Of a stretch of DNA of 64,000 nt, positions 48,859 through 59,100 are shown piece by piece (positions within the stretch are counted from its first letter, which is position 1; each line of letters begins with the position of its first letter). Made by a program: the position numbers and the translations under genes. The notes under the pieces were generated by a model that was not told the DNA's origin, did not search any database, and saw nothing but the letters and a program-made list of their open reading frames with translations. The stretch spans positions 77,714 through 141,713 of the forward strand of contig CAKSFA010000001.1 of NCBI GenBank assembly GCA_934454125.1, read 5' to 3'. The stretch is from an uncultured Eubacteriales bacterium. GTDB taxonomy: Bacteria; Bacillota; Clostridia; Oscillospirales; Acutalibacteraceae.

Positions 48859-50922
48859 ATGAAGATCAAACGGTGGAGCGTGGCTCCAATCAATAAGGAT
48901 AGAGCGCACCAGCTTTCGCAGGAGACAGGCTATCCCTTTTTTTTAGCGATGCTGCTGGAGATTCGCGGATTCTATACCAAAGAGCAGGCGCAGGCGTTGT
49001 TTGAGACGTCAGCGTCCTTTGCCGACCCGTTTTTGCTCAAGGATATGGATTTGGCTGTTGCACGCATTCGCCGAGCGATTGATGAGTTTTCGCTGATTTG
49101 TGTTTATGGAGACTATGATGCGGATGGTGTAACGGCAACTGCACTGCTTTACTCTTATCTGGAATCAGTGGGCGCGAATGTGATGTTTCACATTCCTGTG
49201 CGTGATCAGGAGGGGTATGGTATGAATCTGGACGCGTTGACAGAGCTGCATCAGCAGGGCGTGCAACTGGTGATTACAGTTGATAACGGCATTGCTTCTG
49301 TGGCAGAGGCAGAGCATGCCAGCAAACTGGGGATGGATCTGGTGATTACCGATCATCACCGTCCGCGTGATATTTTGCCGCAGGCTGTGGCTGTTGTGAA
49401 TCCGCATCGTTTGGACTGTGCTTATCCGTTTAAAGATCTTTCGGGCGTGGGGGTTGCGTTTAAACTGGTTTGCGCTTTGGAGGGAGACGAGGCGGATCTT
49501 GCGACGTTGCTGGACAATTATGCCGATTTGGTTGCCATAGGCACTGTGGGAGATATTGTTTCGCTCACAGGTGAAAACCGTGCATTGGTGCGTGCTGGTT
49601 TGCCGCTGCTTTCGCAGAGTGACCGGCCGGGCATTTGTGCTTTGCTGGAGTTTGCGGGCATGCAGGGGAAAACGCTTTCGGCAACCAATGTTGCGTTTAC
49701 GCTGGTGCCGCGTATCAATGCGACAGGCAGGATGGGTGCAAGTGATCGGGCGGTGCATTTGTTGCTTGCCGAGGATGCTTTGGAGGCCGAGCGTTTGGCA
49801 GAGGAAATTTGCAGAGACAATGACAATCGCCGTAGCATTGAAGCGGAGATTACGGCGCAGGCATTGCAATTGCTGCAAAATGAGCCGCAGCGCATCTATG
49901 AACGCGTGGTTGTTGTGGAAGGAGAAGGCTGGCACCATGGGGTGATTGGTATTGTTGCCTCGCGGATTACAGAGTTGTATGGAAAACCCAGCGTTGTGAT
50001 TTCATACGATGAGACGCAGGCCAAGGCTTCTGGCAGAAGTGTGGAGGGTTTTTCGTTGTTTGATGCGATTTGCCATTGCGCGCCACTGATGACCAAGTTT
50101 GGTGGTCATCCGATGGCGATTGGTTTTAGTATGCCGGCTGAACGTCTTACGGAATTTCGTCGGCAGATTAATGCTTTTGCGGCGTCTTTGCCGGGAGAGG
50201 TGCCGCCGTATACCTTGCATTTGGATTGTAAGCTTAATCCGGCTGCGCTGAGTTTGGATATGCCAAAGCAACTTGCTTATTTGGAGCCGTTTGGTACGGA
50301 TAATCCGCCGCCGTTGTTTGGACTGTATGGCATGCAGCTTAAGGAGATTATACCGATGGGGGGCGGTAAGCATTTGCGCTTGCGTTTGCAACGTGATGGA
50401 ACTGAGGTGCAGTGCGTTAAATTTCGCACAACGGTGCAGGAATTTCCTTATCAGGTGGGGAATTTGCTCGATCTAGCTGTTTCGTTGGAGGTAAATGTTT
50501 ACCGCGAAGTTGAAACACTGTCGATTCTTGTAAAGGATGTTCGGCTTTCTGGGGTGGAGGAGACGGAAGTGCTGGAGCAAAACAGATTGTATGAGAAGGC
50601 AAAGCGCGGTGAGCCGCTGACCGATGAACAAATTGTGCAATTATTGCCTACGCGAGAGGAGTTTGCAGTGATTTATCGCTGTTTAACAGCGCATGGCGGC
50701 TGGCAGCATGATGTTTTGCTATTGCTGTTACAACTGAAAGCCCCGCAGATTGGTTTTGCAAAGCTGCAGCTTGCGCTGGATGTGCTGGCAGATTGCGGTT
50801 TGATTGAGTTGCATCAAAGTAGTACCGTTTGTCGCATTGGGCTAAAGCCTGCTGTGCAGAAGGTTGATTTGTTTGCAAGCCCGGTGTTAAAGGCGCTGCA
50901 AGCTAACAGAAAGGACGGTTGA
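48859..50922 (+). CDS. recJ: Single-stranded-DNA-specific exonuclease RecJ
   Basis: This 687-residue DHH-family nuclease has VYGDYDADGVTATAL, VDNGIAS and VITDHHRP (DHH motif). GRMGASDRAVHLLL and a DHHA1 region with SGRSVEGFSLFDAI and FGGHPMAIGFSM follow. An OB-fold comes next, and about 150 further residues are typical of Firmicute RecJ. It degrades single strands 5' to 3' in recombination and mismatch repair. rel starts 3 bp after its stop. Confidence 0.95.
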   Translation: MKIKRWSVAPINKDRAHQLSQETGYPFFLAMLLEIRGFYTKEQAQALFETSASFADPFLLKDMDLAVARIRRAIDEFSLICVYGDYDADGVTATALLYSYLESVGANVMFHIPVRDQEGYGMNLDALTELHQQGVQLVITVDNGIASVAEAEHASKLGMDLVITDHHRPRDILPQAVAVVNPHRLDCAYPFKDLSGVGVAFKLVCALEGDEADLATLLDNYADLVAIGTVGDIVSLTGENRALVRAGLPLLSQSDRPGICALLEFAGMQGKTLSATNVAFTLVPRINATGRMGASDRAVHLLLAEDALEAERLAEEICRDNDNRRSIEAEITAQALQLLQNEPQRIYERVVVVEGEGWHHGVIGIVASRITELYGKPSVVISYDETQAKASGRSVEGFSLFDAICHCAPLMTKFGGHPMAIGFSMPAERLTEFRRQINAFAASLPGEVPPYTLHLDCKLNPAALSLDMPKQLAYLEPFGTDNPPPLFGLYGMQLKEIIPMGGGKHLRLRLQRDGTEVQCVKFRTTVQEFPYQVGNLLDLAVSLEVNVYREVETLSILVKDVRLSGVEETEVLEQNRLYEKAKRGEPLTDEQIVQLLPTREEFAVIYRCLTAHGGWQHDVLLLLLQLKAPQIGFAKLQLALDVLADCGLIELHQSSTVCRIGLKPAVQKVDLFASPVLKALQANRKDG

Positions 50923-50925
50923 GTC

Positions 50926-53109
50926 ATGCCGTATCCCGCTAAAACGTATGATGATTTGATTGACCAGATTGAGGCTTCTGGCAGGCCGTTTGATCTGGAT
51001 CAGATTGCGCGTGCTTATCAGGTAGCAGCGCAGGCACATCAGGGGCAGACTCGAAAATCTGGTCAGCCTTATATCATTCACCCGGTTGCAGTGGCGTGCA
51101 TTTTGGTAGAGTTGGGTATGGATACTCCATGTGTTGTGGCTGGATTGCTACATGATGTGGTAGAGGATACGCCCATTACATTGGAGGAAATCACCAAGCA
51201 ATTTGGTAAGGAAATTGCAACGCTGATTAATGGCGTGACCAAGTTGGGTCAGGTGCCGTTTTCTTCGCGTGAAGAGCAGCAGGCGGAGAATATTCGAAAG
51301 ATGTTGATTGCGATGTCGGAAGATATTCGTGTGATTATCATCAAATTATCTGACCGTTTGCACAATATGCGCACCATTGAATATATGACGCCTCAAAAGC
51401 AGCGGGATAAAGCGCTGGAAAATATGGAGGTTTATGCTCCGATTGCAGACCGTTTGGGTATTCGGGCTGTGAAGGAAGAGTTGGAGGATCTTTCTTTGCG
51501 CTGCCTTGATCCGACAGGCTATCAGGAGATTGAGCAGGCGTTGGCACTGCACCGTGATGAGCGGGCAGATTTTATTCAGAAAATTCAAACACAGATTTCT
51601 CAGAAGATGGCACCTGTGATTCCCAAAGTGCATTTGGAAGGCAGAGTGAAGAGCATTAATGGTATCTACCAGAAAATGTTTATTCAAGGCAGAACGATTG
51701 ATCAGATTTATGATGTGTACGCTGTGCGTGTAATTGTTGATACAGTGATTGACTGTTACAACGCTTTGGGTATTATTCATGATTTGTATCATCCGATTCC
51801 AAATCGTTTTAAGGACTATATTTCAACTCCGAAGCCCAATCTATATCAGTCGCTGCATACAACGGTGATTGGGTCTGAAGGGATACCGTTTGAAGTGCAG
51901 ATTCGTACCTGGGACATGCATTATACTGCCGAATATGGTATTGCTGCGCACTGGAAATATAAGGTGGGCGTGACATCGGATGATTCGCTGGAGGAGCATC
52001 TTGCATGGGTGCGTAAAATGTTGGAAAACCAGACAGAAAACGATGCGACGGATTTGGTGCGTACCATTAAAACGGATTTGGCACCGGATTCGGTGTTTGT
52101 CTTTACGCCAAATGGCGAGGTAATCAGTTTGCCGGCAGGCTCCACAGTGATTGACTTTGCTTATGCGATTCACAGTGCGGTGGGCAACCGTATGATTGGA
52201 GCGAAAGTGGATAAGCGCATTGTGCCGATTGATTATAAAATCAAGACTGGAGAGATCGTGGAGGTCATCACTGCAAAAGAAGGCTCTCATGGCCCCAGTA
52301 GAGATTGGTTGAAGATTGTGCGCACCGGTGAAGCACGCAATAAGATTCGCCAGTGGTTTAAAAAAGAGCGCCGCGAAGAAAATGTGGTGCAGGGCAGAGA
52401 AGAGTTGGAGCGTGAATTTAAGCGCATGGGAATTGTCTTGCCGCAGGAGGATCTGTTTGAGTTTATTAGCCCTTTTATCAAGCGGCAGAATTGTGCGACC
52501 CTGGATGATGTTTATGCTGCGATTGGCTATGGTGGTTTACAGCTTTGGAAAATTATGCCGCGCCTGAAAGAAGAGTATGCTCGGCAGAAGAAGGCGCTGG
52601 AAGCACCGCAATCGCAGGAGTTACCCAAAACAACAGAGTCAAGACCCAACAAAGCCTCCAATGGTGTATTGGTGCAGGGTATGGGGGGAGATTGCCTGAC
52701 CAAACTTTCTCGTTGTTGCAACCCCTTACCCGGAGATGATATTATTGGCTTTGTGACACGGGGATTTGGCGTTTCAGTGCATAAACGCACGTGTTCGAAT
52801 GTGCCGAAGGATCTTGCAGCATGCCCGGAGTCTGAGCGTTGGATTGATGTGTGCTGGGCAAATCAGGTAAAAGAAGCGTTTAAAACCACACTTGAAATCT
52901 TTGCGAATCAGTCAAATGATATTTTGTTAAATGTGACGCAGCAGCTTTATAATTTGCGTATTAGTATTCACTCGTTAAATTCTCGTGAGTTGAAAAATGG
53001 TACGGAGGTTATTTATGCCATGATCACCATTGCCGGAATTGATCATCTTTCTGCTGTGATTTCGAAGCTTTCGAATATAGAAGGTGTAATCAGCGTTAAG
53101 CGCGCATAA
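50926..53109 (+). CDS. rel: Bifunctional (p)ppGpp synthetase/hydrolase Rel
   Basis: This 727-residue protein has the HD hydrolase domain (LLHDVVEDT), the synthetase domain with NRFKDYISTPKPNLYQSLHTTV, a TGS domain (SVFVFTPNGEVISLPAGST), a zinc-finger-type region with LSRCCNPLPGDDIIGF and CSNVP, and a C-terminal ACT domain. It makes and removes the alarmone in response to amino-acid starvation. It lies between recJ and the MBL gene. The Obg protein encoded at 5.7 kb is a known (p)ppGpp target. Confidence 0.95.
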   Translation: MPYPAKTYDDLIDQIEASGRPFDLDQIARAYQVAAQAHQGQTRKSGQPYIIHPVAVACILVELGMDTPCVVAGLLHDVVEDTPITLEEITKQFGKEIATLINGVTKLGQVPFSSREEQQAENIRKMLIAMSEDIRVIIIKLSDRLHNMRTIEYMTPQKQRDKALENMEVYAPIADRLGIRAVKEELEDLSLRCLDPTGYQEIEQALALHRDERADFIQKIQTQISQKMAPVIPKVHLEGRVKSINGIYQKMFIQGRTIDQIYDVYAVRVIVDTVIDCYNALGIIHDLYHPIPNRFKDYISTPKPNLYQSLHTTVIGSEGIPFEVQIRTWDMHYTAEYGIAAHWKYKVGVTSDDSLEEHLAWVRKMLENQTENDATDLVRTIKTDLAPDSVFVFTPNGEVISLPAGSTVIDFAYAIHSAVGNRMIGAKVDKRIVPIDYKIKTGEIVEVITAKEGSHGPSRDWLKIVRTGEARNKIRQWFKKERREENVVQGREELEREFKRMGIVLPQEDLFEFISPFIKRQNCATLDDVYAAIGYGGLQLWKIMPRLKEEYARQKKALEAPQSQELPKTTESRPNKASNGVLVQGMGGDCLTKLSRCCNPLPGDDIIGFVTRGFGVSVHKRTCSNVPKDLAACPESERWIDVCWANQVKEAFKTTLEIFANQSNDILLNVTQQLYNLRISIHSLNSRELKNGTEVIYAMITIAGIDHLSAVISKLSNIEGVISVKRA

Positions 53110-53123
53110 TGGGAGGGGTTTTA

Positions 53124-53753
53124 TTGCAGACTCAACAGATTACAGGCGGGATTTTACCCACCAATTCTTATATTCTGACAGATGATGTGACCGGAGTATC
53201 GGCTGTGATTGATCCCGGATTTTTGGATGCGTCTTTGTTTGATGCGATTGCTGTTTTGCCAAAGCTTTCGGCGATCTTACTGACGCATGGTCATTTTGAT
53301 CATATTATGGGCGTTGCGAAAATTGCTGCGCAGACGGGTGCCAAAATTTATATGCATGCACTGGAAAAGGACTTTGCAACGAACAGTGCGCTGAATCTTT
53401 CTGTTGCAATGGCAGAGCGCCATTGTGACCCTTTTACACCTGATATTCTGTATCAGGATGGGGATGCCATTTCAGTGGGTTCACTAATTGTGCAGGTGCT
53501 GCATACCCCGGGGCATACTGCCGGTAGCAGTTGCCTGCTTGTAGAGGATCGGATATTTAGTGGCGATACTATTTTTAAAGGTACCGTGGGCAGAACAGAC
53601 TTTCCTACCTCTGACTTGCAAAGCATGCGTCGTTCGGTTGCCCGTATTGCTCAGTTGCCTGGAGACTATATGATTTATCCTGCTCACGGTGACCATACTA
53701 CGCTGGCGTATGAGCGTGTATACAATCCCTATATGAAAGGTCTAACTTCATGA
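53124..53753 (+). CDS. MBL-fold hydrolase (glyoxalase II-like)
   Basis: This 209-residue protein is read from TTG 53124, which follows GGGAGGGG. An ATG at 53109 overlaps the rel stop but would place the ribosome site inside the gene. It has LTHGHFDHIMG (metal motif), LHTPGHTAGS and FSGDTIFKGTVGRTDFP. Members include glyoxalase II-like and persulfide-related enzymes; the substrate is not clear. It overlaps hemZ by 4 bp and is in the rel operon, which is a common arrangement in Clostridia. Confidence 0.85.
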   Translation: MQTQQITGGILPTNSYILTDDVTGVSAVIDPGFLDASLFDAIAVLPKLSAILLTHGHFDHIMGVAKIAAQTGAKIYMHALEKDFATNSALNLSVAMAERHCDPFTPDILYQDGDAISVGSLIVQVLHTPGHTAGSSCLLVEDRIFSGDTIFKGTVGRTDFPTSDLQSMRRSVARIAQLPGDYMIYPAHGDHTTLAYERVYNPYMKGLTS

Positions 53754-55225
53754 TTTTAGTCATTGACGGGCATGCGTATCGTTATGAGATTGAAAGCCTC
53801 TGCAATGTATTTTTTCCTTATGAAAAAATCACCATTACCGATATTCCGGTGTCTTCGGACGAGCGGTTGGTTTATACTGGTTATACACAAGAGCAGGATG
53901 TTGCCAAGCTATCTGTTTTTGTTCAGCTGGACGGAAAAACGGCGCAGAAGCAGTTAGAGTTTTCTCTTGCTACACCGGATTTTGAACGTCAGTGTGGCAT
54001 TGCATTATCACGCCTGTTATATGATTTGCTAACTGAATTGACAGCATATCATCCGCAGTGGGGCATGTTAATTGGTGTGCGCCCCATTAAACTGCTGCGC
54101 CGTTTGACTGAACAGGTGGGAGCGGAGCGTGCGGTGGAATATTTGCAAAATACGTTAGGGGTTACGCCACAGAAAACTGCAATCAGTGTGCGTACTATGG
54201 CGCATGAACAGCCGATTCTGGCAGTTTCGCGTCCGGAATCGTTTAGCTTATATATTTCAATTCCATTTTGTCCAACTCGTTGTGCTTATTGTTCTTTTAT
54301 TGCGCAGTCTACCGAGAAAACAGCAAAGCTAATTCCACTGTATACGGATTTACTGTGTAAAGAGCTGATACATACTGCCGCAGTGGCCAAAGCGTGCAAT
54401 TTACGTTTGGAAACAATTTATATGGGTGGTGGTACACCGACTACGCTGTCTGCAGAGCAGCTTGTGCAGGTGATTGACACGGTTTATCAGCATTTTGATT
54501 TGAGTAATTGCCGGGAATTTACGATTGAGGCTGGTCGACCGGATACCATTACATCAGAAAAGCTAGCTGCAATGCGTACACGCGATATTACGCGTATCAG
54601 TATTAACCCACAAACACTTGAACCAAACGTGCTTGACAGTTTGGGCAGAGGGCACACGGTTGAGCAGGTGTTTGACAGTTTTGCTTTGGCGCGTGCGCAC
54701 GGGTTTACCAATATCAATATGGATTTAATTGCGGGACTTGCGGGGGATACTCCGGAAGGGTTTGCCAGGACACTGACCGGTGTGCTGGATCTTTCTCCGG
54801 AGAGCATTACGGTGCATACACTTGCGCTCAAGCGTGCTTCATCAATCAACCAGAGCGGTAAGACGCTGTTCGTCAATGATGGCACTGCGGCTTCTGAAAT
54901 GCTGGCTTATGCTGATGCGCAGCTGACGAATGGCGGTTATATTCCGTATTATCTGTATCGTCAAAGCCGTATGGTGGGCAATTTGGAAAATACTGGATGG
55001 GCTAAGCCTAGTTATGAAAATTTTTATAATGTGTATATTATGGATGAAACACATACTATTTTGGCTTGTGGGGCTGGAGCGGTTTCAAAACTTAAGCATC
55101 CTTACCAAGAAGATCTGACTCGGATTTTTAACTTTAAATTTCCCAATGAATATATTTCTCGTTTCTCTGAGATGCTTGCCCGAAAGGAGCAGGTAAAGGC
55201 GTTTTATGGGCAAACGCTCGGTTGA
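53750..55225 (+). CDS. hemZ: HemZ-type radical SAM coproporphyrinogen dehydrogenase-like protein
   Basis: This 491-residue radical SAM protein has an N-terminal extension typical of HemZ (about 1-165). The cluster motif CPTRCAYCSF is followed by YMGGGTPTTLSAEQL and NMDLIAGLAGDT. It ends with a HemN-like C-terminal region. HemZ is thought to oxidise coproporphyrinogen III, but close relatives may insert or carry heme instead. The start ATGA overlaps the MBL gene. No other heme genes are nearby, so function is by family only. Confidence 0.88.
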   Translation: MILVIDGHAYRYEIESLCNVFFPYEKITITDIPVSSDERLVYTGYTQEQDVAKLSVFVQLDGKTAQKQLEFSLATPDFERQCGIALSRLLYDLLTELTAYHPQWGMLIGVRPIKLLRRLTEQVGAERAVEYLQNTLGVTPQKTAISVRTMAHEQPILAVSRPESFSLYISIPFCPTRCAYCSFIAQSTEKTAKLIPLYTDLLCKELIHTAAVAKACNLRLETIYMGGGTPTTLSAEQLVQVIDTVYQHFDLSNCREFTIEAGRPDTITSEKLAAMRTRDITRISINPQTLEPNVLDSLGRGHTVEQVFDSFALARAHGFTNINMDLIAGLAGDTPEGFARTLTGVLDLSPESITVHTLALKRASSINQSGKTLFVNDGTAASEMLAYADAQLTNGGYIPYYLYRQSRMVGNLENTGWAKPSYENFYNVYIMDETHTILACGAGAVSKLKHPYQEDLTRIFNFKFPNEYISRFSEMLARKEQVKAFYGQTLG

Positions 55226-55303
55226 TGTTTTATTTGTATTTTTCACCAAACTGTGGTATGCTATAGTTAGAAATAAATCATTATAGCAAAGGAGAATCTC
55301 GCT

Positions 55304-55753
55304 ATGGGTATTTTAGAAAATTTTGTATCAAATGCAAAACAGGCAGCCAATGTGGTCGGTAAAAAAACGGGTGAGCTGGTTGATACCTCTAAATTGAAGC
55401 TTCAGGCTGCTGAGATTAACGGAGATATTCGCCGGAGCTTTGAAGCGCTGGGCAGGGCGCTTTATGAGGCACGTAAACAAGATATCCAAACTACCGAGGA
55501 GATTGATGATATTATTTTATTGATTAACCATAGGTATGATGAGTTGGATGAAGTGAACGAGCAGTTAACGAAATTGAGCAGCAAAACTGCTTGCCCACGT
55601 TGCGGAGAAATGAATGTGAAAAGTGCAAATTTCTGTAGTCGCTGCGGTGAAAAGCTGCTTGTGGAGCAAGCACCAACCAGCTGCGGCTGCGGCTGTTCCT
55701 GTGGAGCGGAGGAGCCGGCTGAAACCGAAGCGCAGGAAGATACGCAGGAATAA
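55304..55753 (+). CDS. Small protein with helical domain and zinc ribbon
   Basis: This 149-residue protein has an amphipathic helical N-terminal half (about 1-95; LENFVSNAKQAANVVGKKTGEL). A zinc ribbon (CPRCGEMNVKSANFCSRCG, about 101-119) and a Cys-rich tail (CGCGCSCG) with an acidic end follow. Similar small genes are common in Clostridia, with no known function. An extended -10 (TGCTATAGT, ends 55267) and AAAGGAG precede ATG 55304. It is monocistronic with tandem terminators. Confidence 0.75.
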   Translation: MGILENFVSNAKQAANVVGKKTGELVDTSKLKLQAAEINGDIRRSFEALGRALYEARKQDIQTTEEIDDIILLINHRYDELDEVNEQLTKLSSKTACPRCGEMNVKSANFCSRCGEKLLVEQAPTSCGCGCSCGAEEPAETEAQEDTQE

Positions 55754-55765
55754 GAATTAAAAAAC

Positions 55766-55832
55766 GGCTAAAAGCCTTTTTTAAAAAGACTGAGCGAAGA
55801 CACAAAATGTGTTAAATGCTCAGTCTTTTTTT
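55766..55832 (+). terminator. Tandem terminators after the zinc-ribbon gene
   Basis: A short GGCT/AGCC hairpin (55766-55776) with TTTTTT is followed by AAAGACTGAGC (55785-55795) pairing with GCTCAGTCTTT (55818-55828) and a T-run. Confidence 0.8.
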
Positions 55833-56065
55833 ATTTAGCTTTGTTTTTTCAGAAACGATGGATTGAGTTGAAATAGCAAAAAATATGGAACAATTTTATG
55901 AAATTAGCCTGTAAAAAATACGTAAAAAAAACACCGTGAAAATAAATATGAAAAAATTAGCTCAGCTATAGGATAATCCTTGAACCAGCGTTGTTTGTAT
56001 GAAATAAGTGAAATTTTAGGCCGAAATAAAAACCTAATTGAGTTTATAATTACGTTTTGGTAAGG

Positions 56066-56094
56066 TTGACCCTATAGCAGCAAAGTGATATTCT
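56066..56094 (+). promoter_or_regulatory. Promoter of the giant surface-protein gene
   Basis: TTGACC (56066-56071) and TATTCT (56089-56094) are 17 bp apart. A strong GGAGGGAG (56101-56108) follows at once, ahead of a 14-codon frame (TTG 56115 to TAA 56159). The rest of 55833-56065 is AT-rich with no gene seen. Confidence 0.55.
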
Positions 56095-56171
56095 TGCACC
56101 GGAGGGAGTTATATTTGTGGCAGGTTTCAATATCTAAAATTTTTGTTCTTATTATTTAAGATGAATCCAGC

Positions 56172-59100
56172 TTGCCACGTGTACGCAAAAGCCGAAGAAA
56201 TACGGCTGAGAAGCAATCATTCGCAATGTTGGAGGTGTTTAAAAAACATGAAAGTAAAAAAATATTGGCATGGATTACAGCGATTTGTATGATTACAGCG
56301 ATTTTGCCGCTGTCAGCAATGCCAGCGTTTGCGGCGGGGGCAAATATCTATCTGGGGGCGCTTTCACGTACTCATACGATTAGCAGTGGCGGGGAATATA
56401 CCCTAACCGGATCAGGTAGGCGCGGCATAAGAGTTACGACGCGAGAACCTGTCACGCTTACACTTGAAAATGCATCTATTACAAGTAGTGAGGCTCCCAT
56501 TGAGTTGTGTAATAGCGCGAATGTTACATTACGTTTGGCAGATGGAAGCAACAATGTGCTGACTGGATTGAACAGTGCAGGCATATTGGTACCGAAGGGA
56601 GCAAGTCTTACGGTAAGCGGAACTGGTAGTGTAACAGCACAGGGTGGTTTAGGTAGTGCAGGTATTGGTACTGCTGCAGCATATGGTTATAAAAACCAAC
56701 GCAGCAAATCTGGCGAGAACGGTGCAAACGGTGCCGCAGGATGGGGTGTTGGTACAGCTCAAAACCCCACTAAGTACACAGGTACTGTTGCCGGTGGTAA
56801 AGGTGGTAAAGGTGGCCAAGGCGGTCAATACGGACAAGATGCACAGGATGCAGGTACCATTCATATTACAAGTGGCACGGTTATCGCAAAAGGCGGCAGT
56901 GGTGCTGCAGGTTTTGGTGGTGGTATGGGTGCCTCCGGTGCAAACGGTAGCAATGGTACAAACGGAGAAAACGGTTGGAAAGGTTTAATAGCTACAGATA
57001 CCGCGCACAAGTGGAAAGTTGTAGGTGGTAACAGTGGTAATGGCGGCGGCGGTAATGGGCCAGACTTGACCATCTCTGGTGGTTCTGTTACAGCAATTGG
57101 CGGTAGCAATGCAGCTGGCATTGGCGGTGGCCATGGTGGCAGAGGTGGCAACGGTGGCAATGGCGGCAACGGTGGCAACCCGCAGGTAAATTATAATTAT
57201 GTAGTTGTTAACAACGTAAGATACAACGCATCTTTTGGCGGCCACGGTGGCTACGGTGATGGTGGTTATGGTGGCTATGGTGGCGTACGAGGCAAATGTG
57301 GCAGTCTAGTTGTGACTGGCGGCATGCTGTATTCCAAAGGTGCTAGTGGTTTTAACGGTGGACAAGATGGCTCTGATGGGTCAAAAGGTTCTGGTACACG
57401 CAGCAATGGTGGAGCACCTTCGCATAGAGGATTAAAAAAAGGCAATAGCTATATAGCAGCTGCCGGTGGTAACGGTGGCAATGGCGGTGCAAGCGGTGCA
57501 CGAGGTAACAGAACTTGGCAGTGGAATGCGGAAGGTACAGCAATATTTTCTCTGACTGCCAATGTAGTGTTGGAAAACACGAGTGGCAACACAAGTGCAA
57601 GTGCTCGCCCGAGAAATGCTTCAAGACAAGACTTGTATCATGTATTGGTAAAAGTAACGAATGAGTCTGGCGCAGCAATGGGCGGGGCACAAATCAGCGT
57701 GCCGGTTGGAAACGTAGTCTATTCTGCTACAACACGTACTGCGGCACAGGCAATTGCAGGTACAAGGCATACAGAAGGTACTGCAGATCTTTGGGTACCC
57801 AGAAACACAACTTTGGATTTTGGAAAAGGTACAGTAAAGAAAGACTCTGTTGGTGGTGTGCGTGCACTGGGCGATAAAAAAGTGATTACTGTCACCAAAG
57901 ATGATATGAATGTAACCGTAAAAATCGGTGCTGATGCAAAGATTAAGCAAACTTGTTACACGACTTTAGGTGAAGCATTTGATGCACAAAAAGACGGAGA
58001 CACTATTGAGGTAATTAGTGATTCAGTTACAGAAGCAAAAAACAAGATTTTAAAAGAAAGCGTTACATTTAAAACCAAAGACTGGAAAAAGTATAAAGCA
58101 GAAAGCCATGTGCTTTTAAGTATTGATCAGACTGGTAAAAAAGTAACGTTGGGACGAGGTACACTGGCAGTGAGTGATAATGCGCCGGTGCAAGTAATTG
58201 TGGGCGGAAAAGAATATACGGTGTCTGCAGTTGGAAGAAATGGTGTACCATCAAAGGTTGTTGTTCCTTCAGAGAACATAGATGACCCTTATATTGAAAT
58301 TCCTGCTGGAGGTACAGCCACGGTTGACGGTATCATCTATACAGCCGGTGCAGATACTGCACGGGTTTATGTGAAGGACGGCTTTAAAGATGAAAATGTT
58401 GTTAAGGCTGAGCTTCCAAAGGGTAAAGCGGTTCGCCACGATGGAAAAGAGATCAAAGCAGACGGCAGCAACCCGGATGATAAAAAAATTACTGTCAATC
58501 GCAATCAAGAAGGCAAAGCAAATGTGGTAATACCGAAAGGTTGCAAAGCATCTGCATTCGATTATGTGGTACAGAATAAATCGACCTCTCAGCGTGATAT
58601 TACTGTCAAAGAACCTAGTGGCGAAGGAACTATGGGTTCTAGGGTCAGTGTTACAGCAGCTGTGAAAGACAGCTTTATTGCGACAAAACAGGGCAATGCG
58701 CTTGATAGCCACGAGTATACGGCGAAGGATGGTTTAACAGAGTTTTATCTGGGTAAATTTGCATTGACCATTAAAACCGGTGAGTTTGTTACCGCTTCGG
58801 GCAAAGATGCATCCAAAACGCACAAATATTATGGTGACACAGTGGATGTGATATTTACACCAAAAACAAATTATGACCTGAGCAAAGATAAGGTTACGGT
58901 AACAGTAGGTGAAGAACAAAAAGAAGACGTTGCAAAACAGGAAGGGCAGAAAGTAAAAGTTAATGTTCTTGTTTTGGATAACGTGGTCGTTAACGCAGAT
59001 TCAGTGGATAGACAAACATCTGTGATTAATGTTCATACTACCGGTAACGGCAAGGTAATGGCAAAATATCAGGATGAGGAAGGTCAGACAAAAGAGAATG

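Noticed and set aside
56861..57178. Antisense frames of the PPLPPLPP type within the surface gene, here and near 61238-61720 and 62900-63127
   Set aside because: They are the reverse reading of GGxGG codon repeats in the real gene and lack start signals.
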